NCBI RefSeq assembly: GCF_014466955.1 | Contig: NZ_AP023396.1 | Coordinates: 6,696,001 to 6,760,000, forward strand | DNA length: 64,000 nt | Direction of reading: 5' to 3' | Source: Nocardia wallacei | GTDB lineage: Bacteria > Actinomycetota > Actinomycetes > Mycobacteriales > Mycobacteriaceae | Part shown: positions 39,148-48,118 of the stretch, piece by piece | Layout: each line of letters starts with the position of its first letter | How positions within the stretch are numbered: position 1 is the first letter of the stretch | Translations under genes and position numbers: made by a program | The notes under the pieces: model-generated | Told to the model about the DNA's origin: nothing | Seen by the model: only the letters and a program-made list of their open reading frames with translations | The model's database searches: none

Positions 39148-40413
39148 ATGGCTTCTGGAGACATCGTCCCGATCGAGCTCGGCCTGACCGACGGCGACCT
39201 CGTCACACTGTGGGCACCGCGCTGGCGAGACGGTGACGACGAGTGGGAGGCATTCCTCGGGCACGAGGACGCGCTGTACGGCTTCGAGTCGGTGGCGGAG
39301 CTAGCCGCTTTCATCCGCACCAACGACGACAACGATCTGGTCGACCATCCGTCGTGGAAGGTGGTGGCGGGGCTCTCGGCGGCCGAGCTGGAGCCCGAGG
39401 AGCAGTATGTCTTCGACCTGATCGGCGTCCCCGAGCTGGCGGCGGGCGACCCCGACCCGGAAACCCTGGCGGAGCTGGAGGAGACCCTCGACATGGTCCG
39501 CACCCTCGGTGAGGTGTGCGAACTCGAGGTGGTCACCAAGTTCTTCGGCTCGCACCCGGTGCTCGGCGCGCTCCCCGCGGGGACGAGCGCCTTCATCGGC
39601 CGCGAGGGCGAGGAGCTGTGGGACCAGATCGGCGCGGCCATCGCCAAGGACTGGGACGCCGTGGTCGACGCCGTCGACTCGGCGGTGCAGACCCCGGATG
39701 TCGACGCCGAGGCGGTCGCGGTCGCGGAGGCGGAACTGCTTGCGGCCGAAGAGAATGTCGTCGACGCCGAGGACGCCGCCGACACCGAGGACGACGACAT
39801 CGAACAGGTCGATCTCGCCGCGGAGGACGACGACGAGGCCGAAGAGGAAGAAGAAGAGGAAGAGGAGACCTTCTGGCACGAGGTCGGCATCGACCCGGTC
39901 AAGATCGTCACCTCCGCCGACACCTTCTACACCCTGCGCTGTTACCTCGACGACGAGCCGGTGTTCCTCGGTTCGGGTGGCACCATCACGGTCTTCACCT
40001 CCGAGCGCGCCCTGGCCCGCTACCTGGCCGACGACCACGACCACGACCTGGCCCGGGTGAGCACCTACGGCGAGGTGCAGACCGCGGCCACCGACGGGTC
40101 GCTCGAGGTCGAGGTGAGCGACGAGAACGTCTACGTGCTGCCGGGTCTGGCCGACGACCTCGCCGAGGGCCCCAAGGTGGTCGATATCGACCAGCTCGAC
40201 CTGGCCGTCGAATTGTTCACCGACGCGGCGGATTACGCCAACGACGACAGTGTGGAGCAGGCGCTCGCCAAGTCGACCCCGCTCGGCTGGTACGTCTCCT
40301 ACCTGCTGGAGCCGGACCCGAGCCGACTGGCCCCGAGCCCGCCGTTCACGGCCGAGGCCGAGCAGTGGCGGGCCCTGGAGCAGGCGTTCGAGACCCGGCT
40401 GCAGAAGGGCTGA
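39148..40413 (+). CDS. Conserved actinobacterial acidic protein (Rv3311-like)
   Basis: 421-aa protein of unknown function, equivalent in position and length to Rv3311. It has two similar folded parts, each with a LWAPRWRDG/FLGHEDALYGFESVAELAAFIRT or FYTLRCYLDDEPVFLGSGGTITVFTSERALARYL-type module, separated by a highly acidic stretch of Asp/Glu (about residues 215-248). The internal similarity suggests an old duplication. Some databases label it primosomal without basis. Confidence 0.8.
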   Translation: MASGDIVPIELGLTDGDLVTLWAPRWRDGDDEWEAFLGHEDALYGFESVAELAAFIRTNDDNDLVDHPSWKVVAGLSAAELEPEEQYVFDLIGVPELAAGDPDPETLAELEETLDMVRTLGEVCELEVVTKFFGSHPVLGALPAGTSAFIGREGEELWDQIGAAIAKDWDAVVDAVDSAVQTPDVDAEAVAVAEAELLAAEENVVDAEDAADTEDDDIEQVDLAAEDDDEAEEEEEEEEETFWHEVGIDPVKIVTSADTFYTLRCYLDDEPVFLGSGGTITVFTSERALARYLADDHDHDLARVSTYGEVQTAATDGSLEVEVSDENVYVLPGLADDLAEGPKVVDIDQLDLAVELFTDAADYANDDSVEQALAKSTPLGWYVSYLLEPDPSRLAPSPPFTAEAEQWRALEQAFETRLQKG

Positions 40414-40419
40414 CCGGGC

Positions 40420-41511
40420 TCAGCCGAGCAGCACGGCGTAGCCCGGCTTGATCACCTCGTCGATGATGCGGAGCCGATCCGGGAACGGGATGAAGGCCGA
40501 CTTCATCGCGTTGATGGTGAAGCGTTCCAGGTCACTCCAGCCGTAGTCGAAGGTCTCGACCAGCTTGAGCATCTCCCGGCTCATGTCGGTGTCGCTCATC
40601 AGGCGGTTGTCGGTGTTCACCGTGACCCGGAACCGCAACCGGGCCAGCAGGTCGAACGGGTGCTTCTCCAGCGAGGGCACCGCCCCGGTCTGCACGTTCG
40701 ACGACGGGCACAGCTCGAGCGGAATTCGCATGTCCCGCACGTAGTTCGCGACCTGCCCCAGGCGCGGCTCGGTATCGGAGTCGACGATGTCGTCGGTGAT
40801 CCGGACGCCGTGGCCGAGCCGGTCGCAACCGCAGAACGCCACCGCTTCGTGAATGGAGGGCAGCCCGAACGCCTCCCCGGCGTGGATGGTGACGTGGGCG
40901 CAGTTGGCGCGCATGTACTCGAAGGCGTCGAGGTGCCGGCTGGGCGGGTAGCCCGCCTCGGCGCCCGCGATGTCGAAACCGCCCACCCCGCGGTCGCGGA
41001 AACGCACGGCCAGTTCGGCGATCTCCAGGGAGCGGGCGGCGTGCCGCATGGCGGTGAGCAGACAGGTCACCCGGATCGGGGTACCCGCCTCGGCGGCCAG
41101 GGCGGACCCTTCGTCGAATCCGGCCAGGGTGTGCTCGACCACCTCGTCCAGCGAGAGTCCGCGCTCCAGGTGCTGCTCGGGTGCGAAGCGCACCTCGGCG
41201 TACACGACGCCGTCGGCGGCCAGGTCGAGGGCGCATTCGCGCGCCACCCGCCGCAGCCCCTCGGGGGTCTGCATCACCGCGACGGTGTGGGCGAAGGTTT
41301 CCAGGTAGCGCTCGAGCGACCCGCTGTCGGCGGCGTCGCGGAACCACTGGCCCAGGGCATCGGCGTCGTGTGCCGGAAGCTGGTCGTAACCGCAGTCGAT
41401 AGCCAGCTCGAGGACGGTTTGCGGACGCAGCCCGCCGTCGAGGTGATCGTGCAGCACGGCCTTCGGGGCCTGGCGGATCGAGGCAAGGGTCAAAGGCATC
41501 GGTCCAGTCAT
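40420..41511 (-). CDS. add: Adenosine deaminase
   Basis: 363-aa zinc adenosine deaminase (adenosine to inosine). Metal ligands HDHLDGG (His21/His23), a substrate loop and catalytic Glu in [20 protein letters not shown] sequence, and [10 protein letters not shown] are intact, as is the late [12 protein letters not shown]sp pair. Start at [11 protein letters not shown]. It begins the leftward salvage set with deoA and cdd but is separated from them by the transporter genes; it matches Rv3313c. Confidence 0.94.
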   Translation of the reverse strand: MTGPMPLTLASIRQAPKAVLHDHLDGGLRPQTVLELAIDCGYDQLPAHDADALGQWFRDAADSGSLERYLETFAHTVAVMQTPEGLRRVARECALDLAADGVVYAEVRFAPEQHLERGLSLDEVVEHTLAGFDEGSALAAEAGTPIRVTCLLTAMRHAARSLEIAELAVRFRDRGVGGFDIAGAEAGYPPSRHLDAFEYMRANCAHVTIHAGEAFGLPSIHEAVAFCGCDRLGHGVRITDDIVDSDTEPRLGQVANYVRDMRIPLELCPSSNVQTGAVPSLEKHPFDLLARLRFRVTVNTDNRLMSDTDMSREMLKLVETFDYGWSDLERFTINAMKSAFIPFPDRLRIIDEVIKPGYAVLLG

Positions 41512-41647
41512 GTACCGACGCTATCCGCATCCGACCGGTTCCGCAGCGGACTCGGCGCGTGTCCACTCACCGGCTGGCATGTCGTTGCCGGAATGTCGCC
41601 CGCGTGTCGCCGGGGTAACGCGCGGCGCGACCGTGCCGCCGTCGAAT

Positions 41648-42148
41648 TCAGTACTTGGCCATCAGATACGAACCGGCGATGAGCAACACGCACCCGGCCA
41701 GCCGCTGGACGGTGAGCCGGCGGCGCGGAAAACCCATAACGCCATAGTGATCCATCGCCGTCGCCAAGAGCATCTGACCGGCGATGATCAGCGCGTTGAA
41801 GGTGCTCACCCCCACGCTGGAGGCGACCGTGATCATCGCGAAAATGGCCGCGCCACCGGTCAATCCGCCGAACGGGGCCCATCGGGGCATGGCCTTCAGC
41901 TCGGCCCGCGACGGCCAGTGCCGGTGCGGCGAGAGCGCCGACGTGACGGCGAAGATGAGTCCGACGCCGGTGAGCGCCACCGCGTAGGAGATCACTCCGC
42001 ACAGAAAGACGTTGTGCAGGGCCAATTTCAGGGAGTTCTGGCACCCCGCCTCCACCGACCGCAGCGCGCCGCCCACGAGCATGAACACGAGGACGAGAGC
42101 CATGAGGCGGCGCGGCAGCGACGTGCGCGCGGTGGTGGTCGTGGTCAT
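41648..42148 (-). CDS. DMT/DUF606 (YdcZ-type) membrane protein
   Basis: 166-aa membrane protein with about five hydrophobic segments (LMALVLVFMLVGGALRSVEAG, VISYAVALTGVGLIFAV, GLTGGAAIFAMITVASSVGV, LLIAGSYLM). It belongs to the short DUF606 transporter-like family, which acts as paired half-transporters. It is coupled to its paralogue by an ATGA overlap; the two share SVE-GCQN and WAPFGGL-GG. The substrate is unknown. Confidence 0.8.
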   Translation of the reverse strand: MTTTTTARTSLPRRLMALVLVFMLVGGALRSVEAGCQNSLKLALHNVFLCGVISYAVALTGVGLIFAVTSALSPHRHWPSRAELKAMPRWAPFGGLTGGAAIFAMITVASSVGVSTFNALIIAGQMLLATAMDHYGVMGFPRRRLTVQRLAGCVLLIAGSYLMAKY

Positions 42149-42669
42149 CGGATGCCCTCTCCCGCGAGGACGGCGGGCCGCCGCTCGGACGGTGCCTCGC
42201 CGGAGTCGCTGGCCATCAGGTAGACCGCTCCGGTGATGAGCACGGCGGCCAGCAACCGCGGCGGCGTCAGTTCCCGCACCTCGAACCCCATCAGGCCCAG
42301 ATCGTCCATGACCAGCGCGACCAGCATCTCGCTCACGATCACGACGGCATTGAAGGTGGCCACCCCGACGAACTTGGCGACGGTGATCATGCCGACCACC
42401 GCGACGCCGCCGATCAACCCGCCGAACGGCGCCCACCACGGCATCTGCCGCAGCTCCGCCATCGACGGCCACGGCGACTCCGCGACCACCACCGACACGG
42501 CCAGGAAGATCGAGAATCCGATCAGCGCAACGGCATACGACACCACGGCACACAGCCAGAGGTTCTTCAGATGGATCTTCTGCGTGTTCTGGCAACCGAC
42601 CTCGACGGATCGCAATCCGCCCGCGGCCAGGATGAACAGGAAGACCAGCCCAAGAGCGAGAGCACTCAC
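42145..42669 (-). CDS. DMT/DUF606 (YdcZ-type) membrane protein, paralogue
   Basis: 174-aa membrane protein, paralogue and likely heterodimer partner of the following gene. It has GLRSVEVGCQNTQK, WWAPFGGLIGGVAVVGMITVAKFVGVATFNAV and a C-terminal hydrophobic segment followed by a short cytoplasmic tail. It starts at GTG. A perfect 32-bp palindrome lies 36 bp upstream and probably controls the pair. Confidence 0.8.
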   Translation of the reverse strand: MSALALGLVFLFILAAGGLRSVEVGCQNTQKIHLKNLWLCAVVSYAVALIGFSIFLAVSVVVAESPWPSMAELRQMPWWAPFGGLIGGVAVVGMITVAKFVGVATFNAVVIVSEMLVALVMDDLGLMGFEVRELTPPRLLAAVLITGAVYLMASDSGEAPSERRPAVLAGEGIR

Positions 42670-42704
42670 GAGCGCACGTCCTTCGATCGATCGTCGGTGA
42701 CGCG

Positions 42705-42736
42705 TTTAATGTACCGTTAGATAACGGTACATTAAA
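42705..42736. promoter_or_regulatory. Perfect 32-bp operator palindrome upstream of the DUF606 pair
   Basis: Arms TTTAATGTACCGTTA (42705-42719) and TAACGGTACATTAAA (42722-42736) around a GA centre. It is AT-rich in a GC-rich genome and lies in the promoter region of the minus-strand transporter pair; TATTTA at its outer edge could be the -10. A TetR/MarR-type dimer site is likely. No regulator gene is adjacent. Confidence 0.8.
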
Positions 42737-42758
42737 TAGGTATCGCGATATTCCCTGG

Positions 42759-44009
42759 TCAGGGTGCCAGAAGCAGCGCGCCTACCGCCCCGGCTGTCGC
42801 GGTGGCCGCGAGCACCGCTCCGGTGGCCACGAAGCGTCCGAGCGGCACGCGCACACCGTGCGAGCGGCAGAACTCCAGGCACAGCAGCGTCGCGAGCGAG
42901 GCCCACGGGGTAACGATCGATCCGATGTTGGTTCCGATGAGCAACGCGAGCAGTTGGTCGTGGTGCCCGGGCTCGATCACCACCTCGCCCGCGGTGTACG
43001 CCGGGAGATTGTTGGCCACATTGGACAACCCGGCCCCCGCCGCGGCCGCGCGGAAGGCTCCGACCGCGCCCGGATCCGCGCCGATCAACGTGTGCATCAG
43101 TGTGGCGAGTCCGAATCGGCCCAGGGTCGGAACCACCAGGAACAAGCCGACCACGAAGACCAGCAGCCGCCACGGCAGCAGCGAAAGCCGCAGCGCGGAC
43201 CTGTCGAAGACCGCGAACGCGCCGACCGCGAGCAGCGCCGCGGCCAAGGCGGCGACGCCGATCAGATCCCCGACGATCGGGATCGCGACGATGAACAACA
43301 GGCAGGCCGCGCCGGTGAGGTAGAGCAGGGCGCGCGCCCGCCGGTCCGCGATCCGGACGGGCTCCGGCGGCCGGTAACGGTCCACGCCCCGGCGTCCGCG
43401 CCGCCAGTACCACACCCACAGCCACAGCATCGTCGCCGCGATCGAAACCAATTGCGGCAGCCACATTCTCGCCGCGAACTCGGTGCCCGCCAGCCCCACC
43501 CGGTCGGCGGCGAGCAGATTGGTCAGGTTCGACACGGGCAGCAGCAGGCTCGCCGTATTGGCCAGCCACAGGGTGGTCATGGCCAACGGCAGCGGCGGAA
43601 TGCGGGCGGGCGCCGCCAGCGCCAGCAGCACCGGCGTGAGCAACACCGCGGTGGTGTCGAGGTTGAGCACGATGGTCGTCGCGGACGCGAAGGCCACGCA
43701 CGACACGAACAAGGCCGGATAGTAACCGCGTCCGACGATCGCCAGCCGATACGCGATCACGTCGAAAACCCGCGCCCGCCGAGCCAGCTCCGCGAGCACG
43801 ATCACACTGCCGAGGAACAACAGCAGCGGCCCGATCCGCCGCATGTTCGCCACCGCCTCGTCCCGCGGCAGCAAGCCGGTGACCACGCACAGCAACCCGG
43901 CGACCAACAGCCCGAGCCGCACCCGATCAAGCACACGCGCCGGCCGATCCGCCGCAACCTCCTCGGCACTCCCGTCACCCCGCTGCGCGGTGCCCACTCG
44001 CTCAGACAC
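42759..44009 (-). CDS. ArsB/SLC13-like ion transporter (permease)
   Basis: 416-aa polytopic membrane protein with about 11-12 segments, of the ArsB/NhaD/citrate transporter group. Recognisable are FASATTIVLNLDTTAVLLTPVLLAL and a second pseudo-repeat AGAGLSNVANNLPAYTAGEV-LLIGTNIGSIVTPWASLATLL. These match the two hairpin loops of the IT superfamily. The start is GTG at 44009. The ion is uncertain; arsenite or an organic anion is possible, and no ArsR or ArsC gene is nearby. Confidence 0.8.
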   Translation of the reverse strand: MSERVGTAQRGDGSAEEVAADRPARVLDRVRLGLLVAGLLCVVTGLLPRDEAVANMRRIGPLLLFLGSVIVLAELARRARVFDVIAYRLAIVGRGYYPALFVSCVAFASATTIVLNLDTTAVLLTPVLLALAAPARIPPLPLAMTTLWLANTASLLLPVSNLTNLLAADRVGLAGTEFAARMWLPQLVSIAATMLWLWVWYWRRGRRGVDRYRPPEPVRIADRRARALLYLTGAACLLFIVAIPIVGDLIGVAALAAALLAVGAFAVFDRSALRLSLLPWRLLVFVVGLFLVVPTLGRFGLATLMHTLIGADPGAVGAFRAAAAGAGLSNVANNLPAYTAGEVVIEPGHHDQLLALLIGTNIGSIVTPWASLATLLCLEFCRSHGVRVPLGRFVATGAVLAATATAGAVGALLLAP

Positions 44010-44111
44010 GCGCCCATCATCCCAGCCACCCCCGCACGGATTCCTGTGCGTGGGGAGCCACGACGCCCCCTCCCGCATACCGATCCGCGAGCGAGCCGTC
44101 CCGGCGACCCA

Positions 44112-44170
44112 AGCCACCACCCCGGCTGCCCGAGCCACCATCCCGGCAAGCCAAGCCACCATCCCGGCAT
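44112..44170. repeat. 21-bp tandem repeat, three copies
   Basis: AGCCACCA(C/T)CCCGGC recurs at 44112, 44133 and 44154. On the minus strand it reads PGWWLG repeats in an ORF with no other support. It fills the gap between deoA and the permease gene. Confidence 0.65.
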
Positions 44171-44262
44171 GTTCTCGGCCGGGCCGTGCTGGGATCACGA
44201 TGTGGACCGTCGAGCACGCGGGAGATTCCCCGGCCTCGCCTGCTCGCTGTCGCCGAGGTGAT

Positions 44263-45555
44263 TCAGGGAGCGATGCGGTCCAGGACGAGTGGGGTGGGGG
44301 CGACGGGGTCCGGGCCGATGGCATAACCCGCGCGGAGCGTGTCGAGGGCTACCGGGATGGTGTCGGGGGTGTCCGTGTGGAGGGTGAACAGGGGCTGGCC
44401 CGTGGTGACGGCATCGCCGGGCTTGGCGTGCAGTTCGACTCCCGCTCCGGGTTGCACCGGATCACCCTGGCGCGCCCGCCCGGCTCCGAGCCGCCAGGCG
44501 GCCAGCCCCACCGCCATGGCGTCGAGGCGGGCGAGGGTGCCCGAGGCCGCGGCGATGACCGTCTCGCGATGGCGGGCCTCGGGCAGGGGCGCGTCCGGGT
44601 CACCGCCCTGCGCCGAGATCATCGCCCGCCAATGGTCCATGGCGCGGCCGTCGGCGAGCGCCGCGGCGGGGTCGGCGTCGGGAATTCCGGCCTGCGCCAA
44701 CATTTCCCGAGCCAGCGCGAGGGTCAGCTCGACGACATCGCCGGGTCCGCCACCGGCCAGCACCTCGACCGCTTCGGCCACCTCCAGCGCGTTCCCGGCG
44801 GTACGGCCGAGCGGGGTGTCCATCGCGGTCAGCAGCGCCATCGTGCGCACGCCCGCGTCGACCCCCAGTTCGACCATGGTGGTGGCCAATTCGCGCGCCG
44901 ATTCGATGTCCTTCATGAACGCGCCGCCACCCACCTTGACGTCGAGCACCAGCGCCGCGGTGCCCTCGGCGATCTTCTTGCTCATGATCGAACTGGCGAT
45001 CAACGGGATCGACTCCACCGTGCCGGTCACGTCGCGCAGCGCGTACAGCCGCTTGTCGGCCGGGGCGAGGTCGGCACCGGCGGCGCACACCACCGCGCCG
45101 ATCTTCGGATCCGCCGCCAACTCCCGCATCAGCGGCACCGGCACGTCGGCCCGCCAGCCGGGTATCGACTCCAGCTTGTCCAAGGTGCCGCCGGTGTGGC
45201 CGAGCCCGCGCCCGGACAGTTGCGGGACCGCCGCCCCGCACGCGGCCACCAGCGGCGCCAAGGGCAGCGTGATCTTGTCGCCGACACCGCCCGTGGAGTG
45301 CTTGTCGACGGTCGGCCGGGGCAGGTCGGTGAAGTCGAGCCGCCGCCCCGACGCGATCATCGCCCGGGTCCACCGCGCGATCTCCCGCCGTGTCATGCCG
45401 CGCAGCAGAATCGCCATCGCCAGGGCGGACATCTGTTCGTCGGCGACCTCGCCGCGCGTGTAAGCGTCCACGACCCAGTCGATCTGCTCGTCGCCGAGTT
45501 CGCCGCCGTCTCGTTTCGCCGTGATCACCGATACCGCCGAATGCGCGCTCACCAT
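44263..45555 (-). CDS. deoA: Thymidine phosphorylase
   Basis: 430-aa thymidine phosphorylase (thymidine + Pi to thymine + deoxyribose 1-phosphate). It carries VDKHSTGGVGDKITLPLAPLVAACG, SGRGLGHTGGTLDKLE, LYALRDVTGTVESIPLIASSIMSKK and MAVGLAAWRLGAGRARQGDPV. The ATG at 45555 gives family length; the frame is open 43 codons upstream but into the cdd tail. It is downstream of cdd, 82 bp apart, matching Rv3314c. Confidence 0.95.
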   Translation of the reverse strand: MVSAHSAVSVITAKRDGGELGDEQIDWVVDAYTRGEVADEQMSALAMAILLRGMTRREIARWTRAMIASGRRLDFTDLPRPTVDKHSTGGVGDKITLPLAPLVAACGAAVPQLSGRGLGHTGGTLDKLESIPGWRADVPVPLMRELAADPKIGAVVCAAGADLAPADKRLYALRDVTGTVESIPLIASSIMSKKIAEGTAALVLDVKVGGGAFMKDIESARELATTMVELGVDAGVRTMALLTAMDTPLGRTAGNALEVAEAVEVLAGGGPGDVVELTLALAREMLAQAGIPDADPAAALADGRAMDHWRAMISAQGGDPDAPLPEARHRETVIAAASGTLARLDAMAVGLAAWRLGAGRARQGDPVQPGAGVELHAKPGDAVTTGQPLFTLHTDTPDTIPVALDTLRAGYAIGPDPVAPTPLVLDRIAP

Positions 45556-45637
45556 GGCGAACAGCCTGGCAGACCCCTTTGCCGCACGCGTGAATAGCGC
45601 TCGGAAAGTAGCCACATCCTCGTCGGCGTGCCGAATT

Positions 45638-46039
45638 TCACATATCGCGCTGCCCCGCAGCCAAATCCGACGGCCCGAAGGCATCGGGCAGCAAACTCCG
45701 CAGCGGCACCGGGCCGTCGCGGTGATCCACCAGCATTTCCGCGCCGCCGTGCTCGTAGAGCACCTGACGGCAGCGCCCGCAGGGCATCAGAATCGCCCCG
45801 CGCGAATCGCAGACGGCAACCGCCAGCAACCGCCCGCCACCGGTCGCGCAGAAGTTACCCACGAGTACACATTCGGCACAGAGGCCGAGCCCGTATGAGA
45901 GATTCTCCACATTGCAGCCGGTGACCACTCCCCTATCGGTCCATCCCGCCGCCCCGACGGGGAATCTCGAGTAGGGCGCGTACGCGTTGCCCATCGCTTC
46001 GAATGCCCTGGTACGAAGCATTTCCCAGTCGATATCCAT
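45638..46039 (-). CDS. cdd: Cytidine deaminase
   Basis: 133-aa tetrameric-type cytidine deaminase. The zinc/catalytic CAE is at residues 54-56 and PCGRC at 86-90; the substrate segment GNVYAPYS-type AYAPYSRFPVGAA and CNVENLSYG are intact. ATG at 46039 follows AAGGATGAGG; an in-frame ATG 9 bp upstream is too close to the SD. The integrated element begins within about 60 bp upstream, so its native promoter has probably been displaced. Confidence 0.95.
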   Translation of the reverse strand: MDIDWEMLRTRAFEAMGNAYAPYSRFPVGAAGWTDRGVVTGCNVENLSYGLGLCAECVLVGNFCATGGGRLLAVAVCDSRGAILMPCGRCRQVLYEHGGAEMLVDHRDGPVPLRSLLPDAFGPSDLAAGQRDM

Positions 46040-46095
46040 GCGCCTCATCCTTCCGAAATCTCGTTGCCCGCGAGCCGCCGCGCCGCGCCGCGCGG

Positions 46096-47289
46096 CTACT
46101 CGGCGGGCCGGATTGTCCCGGCATTGTCCCGGCATAGGCCGGCGTCGCTCAGCGCGCGGGTCACTTCCTCGTTGTCGTGCCACAGCCGCGCGTACCGCTC
46201 CAGGGTGTATTTCGAGCTGCTGTGTCCCATCCGCTCCATCACCAGCTTCGGCGACGCCCCGCCGTTGATCAGCACGCTGGCGTAGTAGTGGCGCAACGTG
46301 TAGAACTGCATCCGCTCTAGGCCCGCCGCCGCGCGGATGCGCCGCCAGTGGCTGGACCAGGTCGACCGGTGCCAGTCCTTCCCGCCGGTGAACCGGAAGA
46401 CCACGTCCTGTTCGCCGATTTTGTAGTCGGCCAGCTTGCAATGGCGTTCGAGCGCCTGGCCCACCTCGTGGCCGAAGGCGACGCGGCGAATCTTGCGGCT
46501 CTTCGGGAGCCCGAACTCCACTGCGGCCGACTTCATCTTGCGCTGCCGCACCACTTGAAGTTCCCGGCCCACGGTGTTCATGCGCTGCACGCCCAGCAGC
46601 TCCCCCGGACGCACGCCCGTCCCGGCGGTGACGATGATCTGCTCGGCGAACAGCGGCGCTACCTTGGCCGCGATGTCGTGCAGGTGCCAGACCTGTTCGG
46701 GGGTGGGCAGCTCCCGTGGGTCGATCGGCTCCACCACCAGCGCCCCGGCCGGGTTCTTCACCTTCTTCATGGGATTGCGCGGGATCAGCTGCTCTTCGAA
46801 GGCAGCCCCGAACATCATGCTCACGACGATGCGGCGGCCGTCGATGGTAGACGGCATTAGCTTGACCTTGTTCCACTTGCGTTCGGCGAGTTCGTTCATC
46901 CAGCGACCCATTCGGCGGCCGTCGACCGCTAACGGTTCGTCGCCGAGGCCGGACGGTTTGATGTCGAGCTCAACGACCGTCTTGTAGAAGCGGCGCGTTT
47001 CTTCGTCGATGCCGGTGAGGGATGCCACCCACTCGTCCGCCCACTCGCCTACGGTCCAATCGCGGTCGCGGGGGTCGATCCACTGCTTGCGGCGGATCGA
47101 CTCGATTTCCTGGTTGAGCCAGTGCGCCGCGGTGCCGGGTTCGCCCACACGTCCCTTGCGTGAGAACGACTTCGAGTACTCCTCTCCACCGGGCGGAGTG
47201 ATGCGTGCGATGTAGGTAATCGTCTCGCGCCCAGTGGATTTCGACGTTCGGACCCTTCGCTGGATCCAGCCCAGTTCGCCTTTAGCCAA
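46096..47289 (-). CDS. int: Tyrosine recombinase (phage integrase)
   Basis: 397-aa site-specific recombinase. N-terminal arm-binding and core-binding (SAM-like) regions precede the catalytic domain. Catalytic residues visible: Arg227 (GTGVRPGE), Arg333 (TLRHYYAS), His356 (MGHSSS) and Tyr366 (LERYARL). The His usual at the start of box II (HxLR) is Tyr (YTLR). The TTG start overlaps the stop of the upstream repressor-like gene in TTGGCTAA, so expression is probably coupled; the ORF is open 44 codons further upstream through that gene. It is the outermost gene of the element. Confidence 0.93.
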   Translation of the reverse strand: MAKGELGWIQRRVRTSKSTGRETITYIARITPPGGEEYSKSFSRKGRVGEPGTAAHWLNQEIESIRRKQWIDPRDRDWTVGEWADEWVASLTGIDEETRRFYKTVVELDIKPSGLGDEPLAVDGRRMGRWMNELAERKWNKVKLMPSTIDGRRIVVSMMFGAAFEEQLIPRNPMKKVKNPAGALVVEPIDPRELPTPEQVWHLHDIAAKVAPLFAEQIIVTAGTGVRPGELLGVQRMNTVGRELQVVRQRKMKSAAVEFGLPKSRKIRRVAFGHEVGQALERHCKLADYKIGEQDVVFRFTGGKDWHRSTWSSHWRRIRAAAGLERMQFYTLRHYYASVLINGGASPKLVMERMGHSSSKYTLERYARLWHDNEEVTRALSDAGLCRDNAGTIRPAE

Positions 47290-47632
47290 CGCGTGGCTCC
47301 TGCATTTCGAGCATCGCGTTGACGACGCCGAGCACGGCGGCGATGGATTCGGGGGGCAGGTCGCTGGCGCGCTCGGGGATGAGGTCGACCAGTCGTGATC
47401 TTGAATCGACTTGCAGGCCAACCGATGTCGCGATGGCGAGCACGACCGTTCTCTGCGGAACCCGTAACGCGGCGGCGATGGCTGCGATAGAACTGGGGTC
47501 GGGGAACGTACGTAACGGTTTGGTTGCTATCTGTTGCCAGCGGGCTGCTCCGAGTCCCCCGCCCGAGTCTCGCTCGAGATCGGCGTAGGAGCGCCCGCCT
47601 TTCGCCGTGCCGATCAATTCTTTCAATTCCAT
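47282..47632 (-). CDS. HTH immunity repressor-like protein
   Basis: 116-aa XRE/lambda-repressor-like protein with an HTH in MELKELIGTAKGGRSYADLERDSGGGLGAARWQQIATKP and an adjoining PSSIAAIAAALRVPQRTVVLAIATSVGL helix region. Its leftward promoter overlaps a GCCTACC operator, and several more operator copies lie upstream, as expected of an autoregulated phage repressor. It overlaps int by 8 bp. Weak similarity means an excisionase- or Rep-like regulator is possible. Confidence 0.7.
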   Translation of the reverse strand: MELKELIGTAKGGRSYADLERDSGGGLGAARWQQIATKPLRTFPDPSSIAAIAAALRVPQRTVVLAIATSVGLQVDSRSRLVDLIPERASDLPPESIAAVLGVVNAMLEMQEPRVG

Positions 47633-47638
47633 GAGGTG

Positions 47639-47753
47639 GCCTACCTTTCGATCACTGGTAGGTGCCTACCTGCCCCCTTCTGGACAGATAGGCGGGGTGA
47701 CCAGCCCCCGCACAGCGTAGAACGATTATCGCGGATTATCGAATGCCTACCAA
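47639..47753. promoter_or_regulatory. Immunity-region promoter with GCCTACC/GGTAGGC operators
   Basis: The leftward promoter reads TTGGTA (complement of 47748-47753), 17 bp, GATAAT (complement of 47725-47730). Operators are GCCTACC at 47639-47645, the palindrome GGTAGG-TG-CCTACC at 47657-47670, a TAGGC half at 47689-47693, and GCCTACC at 47745-47751 overlapping the -35. GATTATC also occurs twice, 10 bp apart, at 47724 and 47734. Confidence 0.72.
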
Positions 47754-47878
47754 GAGTTTGCTGAATCCATACTGCTAGTTGACTTTTGAAGCTTCACACG
47801 CTGGAATAAGCCGCAGTGATGGCCTACGAATAGCGGGGTGGGCCACCCAACACAAGGAAGTGAGGGGGTGGACGCGCG

Positions 47879-48118
47879 TTGAGACTTCGATCCCCGGAGA
47901 CCCTTCGGGCGTTGATGCACCAATCCGGATTGTCGACACGGGAGTTGGCGCGGCGGGTTGGCTCCCACCACTCGTTCATCGACCATTTGCTGTCTGGTCG
48001 CAAGGACACATGTGCGGCGGATCGTGCGGACAAAATCGCGTCCGCGATCAAGGCCCCCACAGATGTGTTGTTCGAGAACGAGTTTGGGCCGTACGAAGGC
48101 GACCGCGATGACAGCTGA
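47879..48118 (+). CDS. Cro/XRE-type HTH protein
   Basis: 79 aa with a clear Cro/C1-type HTH (LRALMHQSGLSTRELARRVGSHHSFIDHLLSGRKDTCAADRADKIASAI). The TTG start follows GAGGGGG; no other in-frame start exists because a TGA precedes it. It is divergent from the repressor-int pair and the first rightward gene, the position of cro. A candidate promoter is TTGACT at 47779 with TGGAAT 17 bp downstream. Confidence 0.8.
   Translation: MRLRSPETLRALMHQSGLSTRELARRVGSHHSFIDHLLSGRKDTCAADRADKIASAIKAPTDVLFENEFGPYEGDRDDS

Noticed and set aside
42759..44009. Arsenic resistance operon
   Set aside because: The permease is ArsB-like, but no arsR, arsC or arsenite-related partner is adjacent.
43802..44170. Minus-strand ORF with PGWWLG repeats
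   Set aside because: The repeats come from a 21-bp tandem repeat; the rest is antisense/out of frame with the permease.
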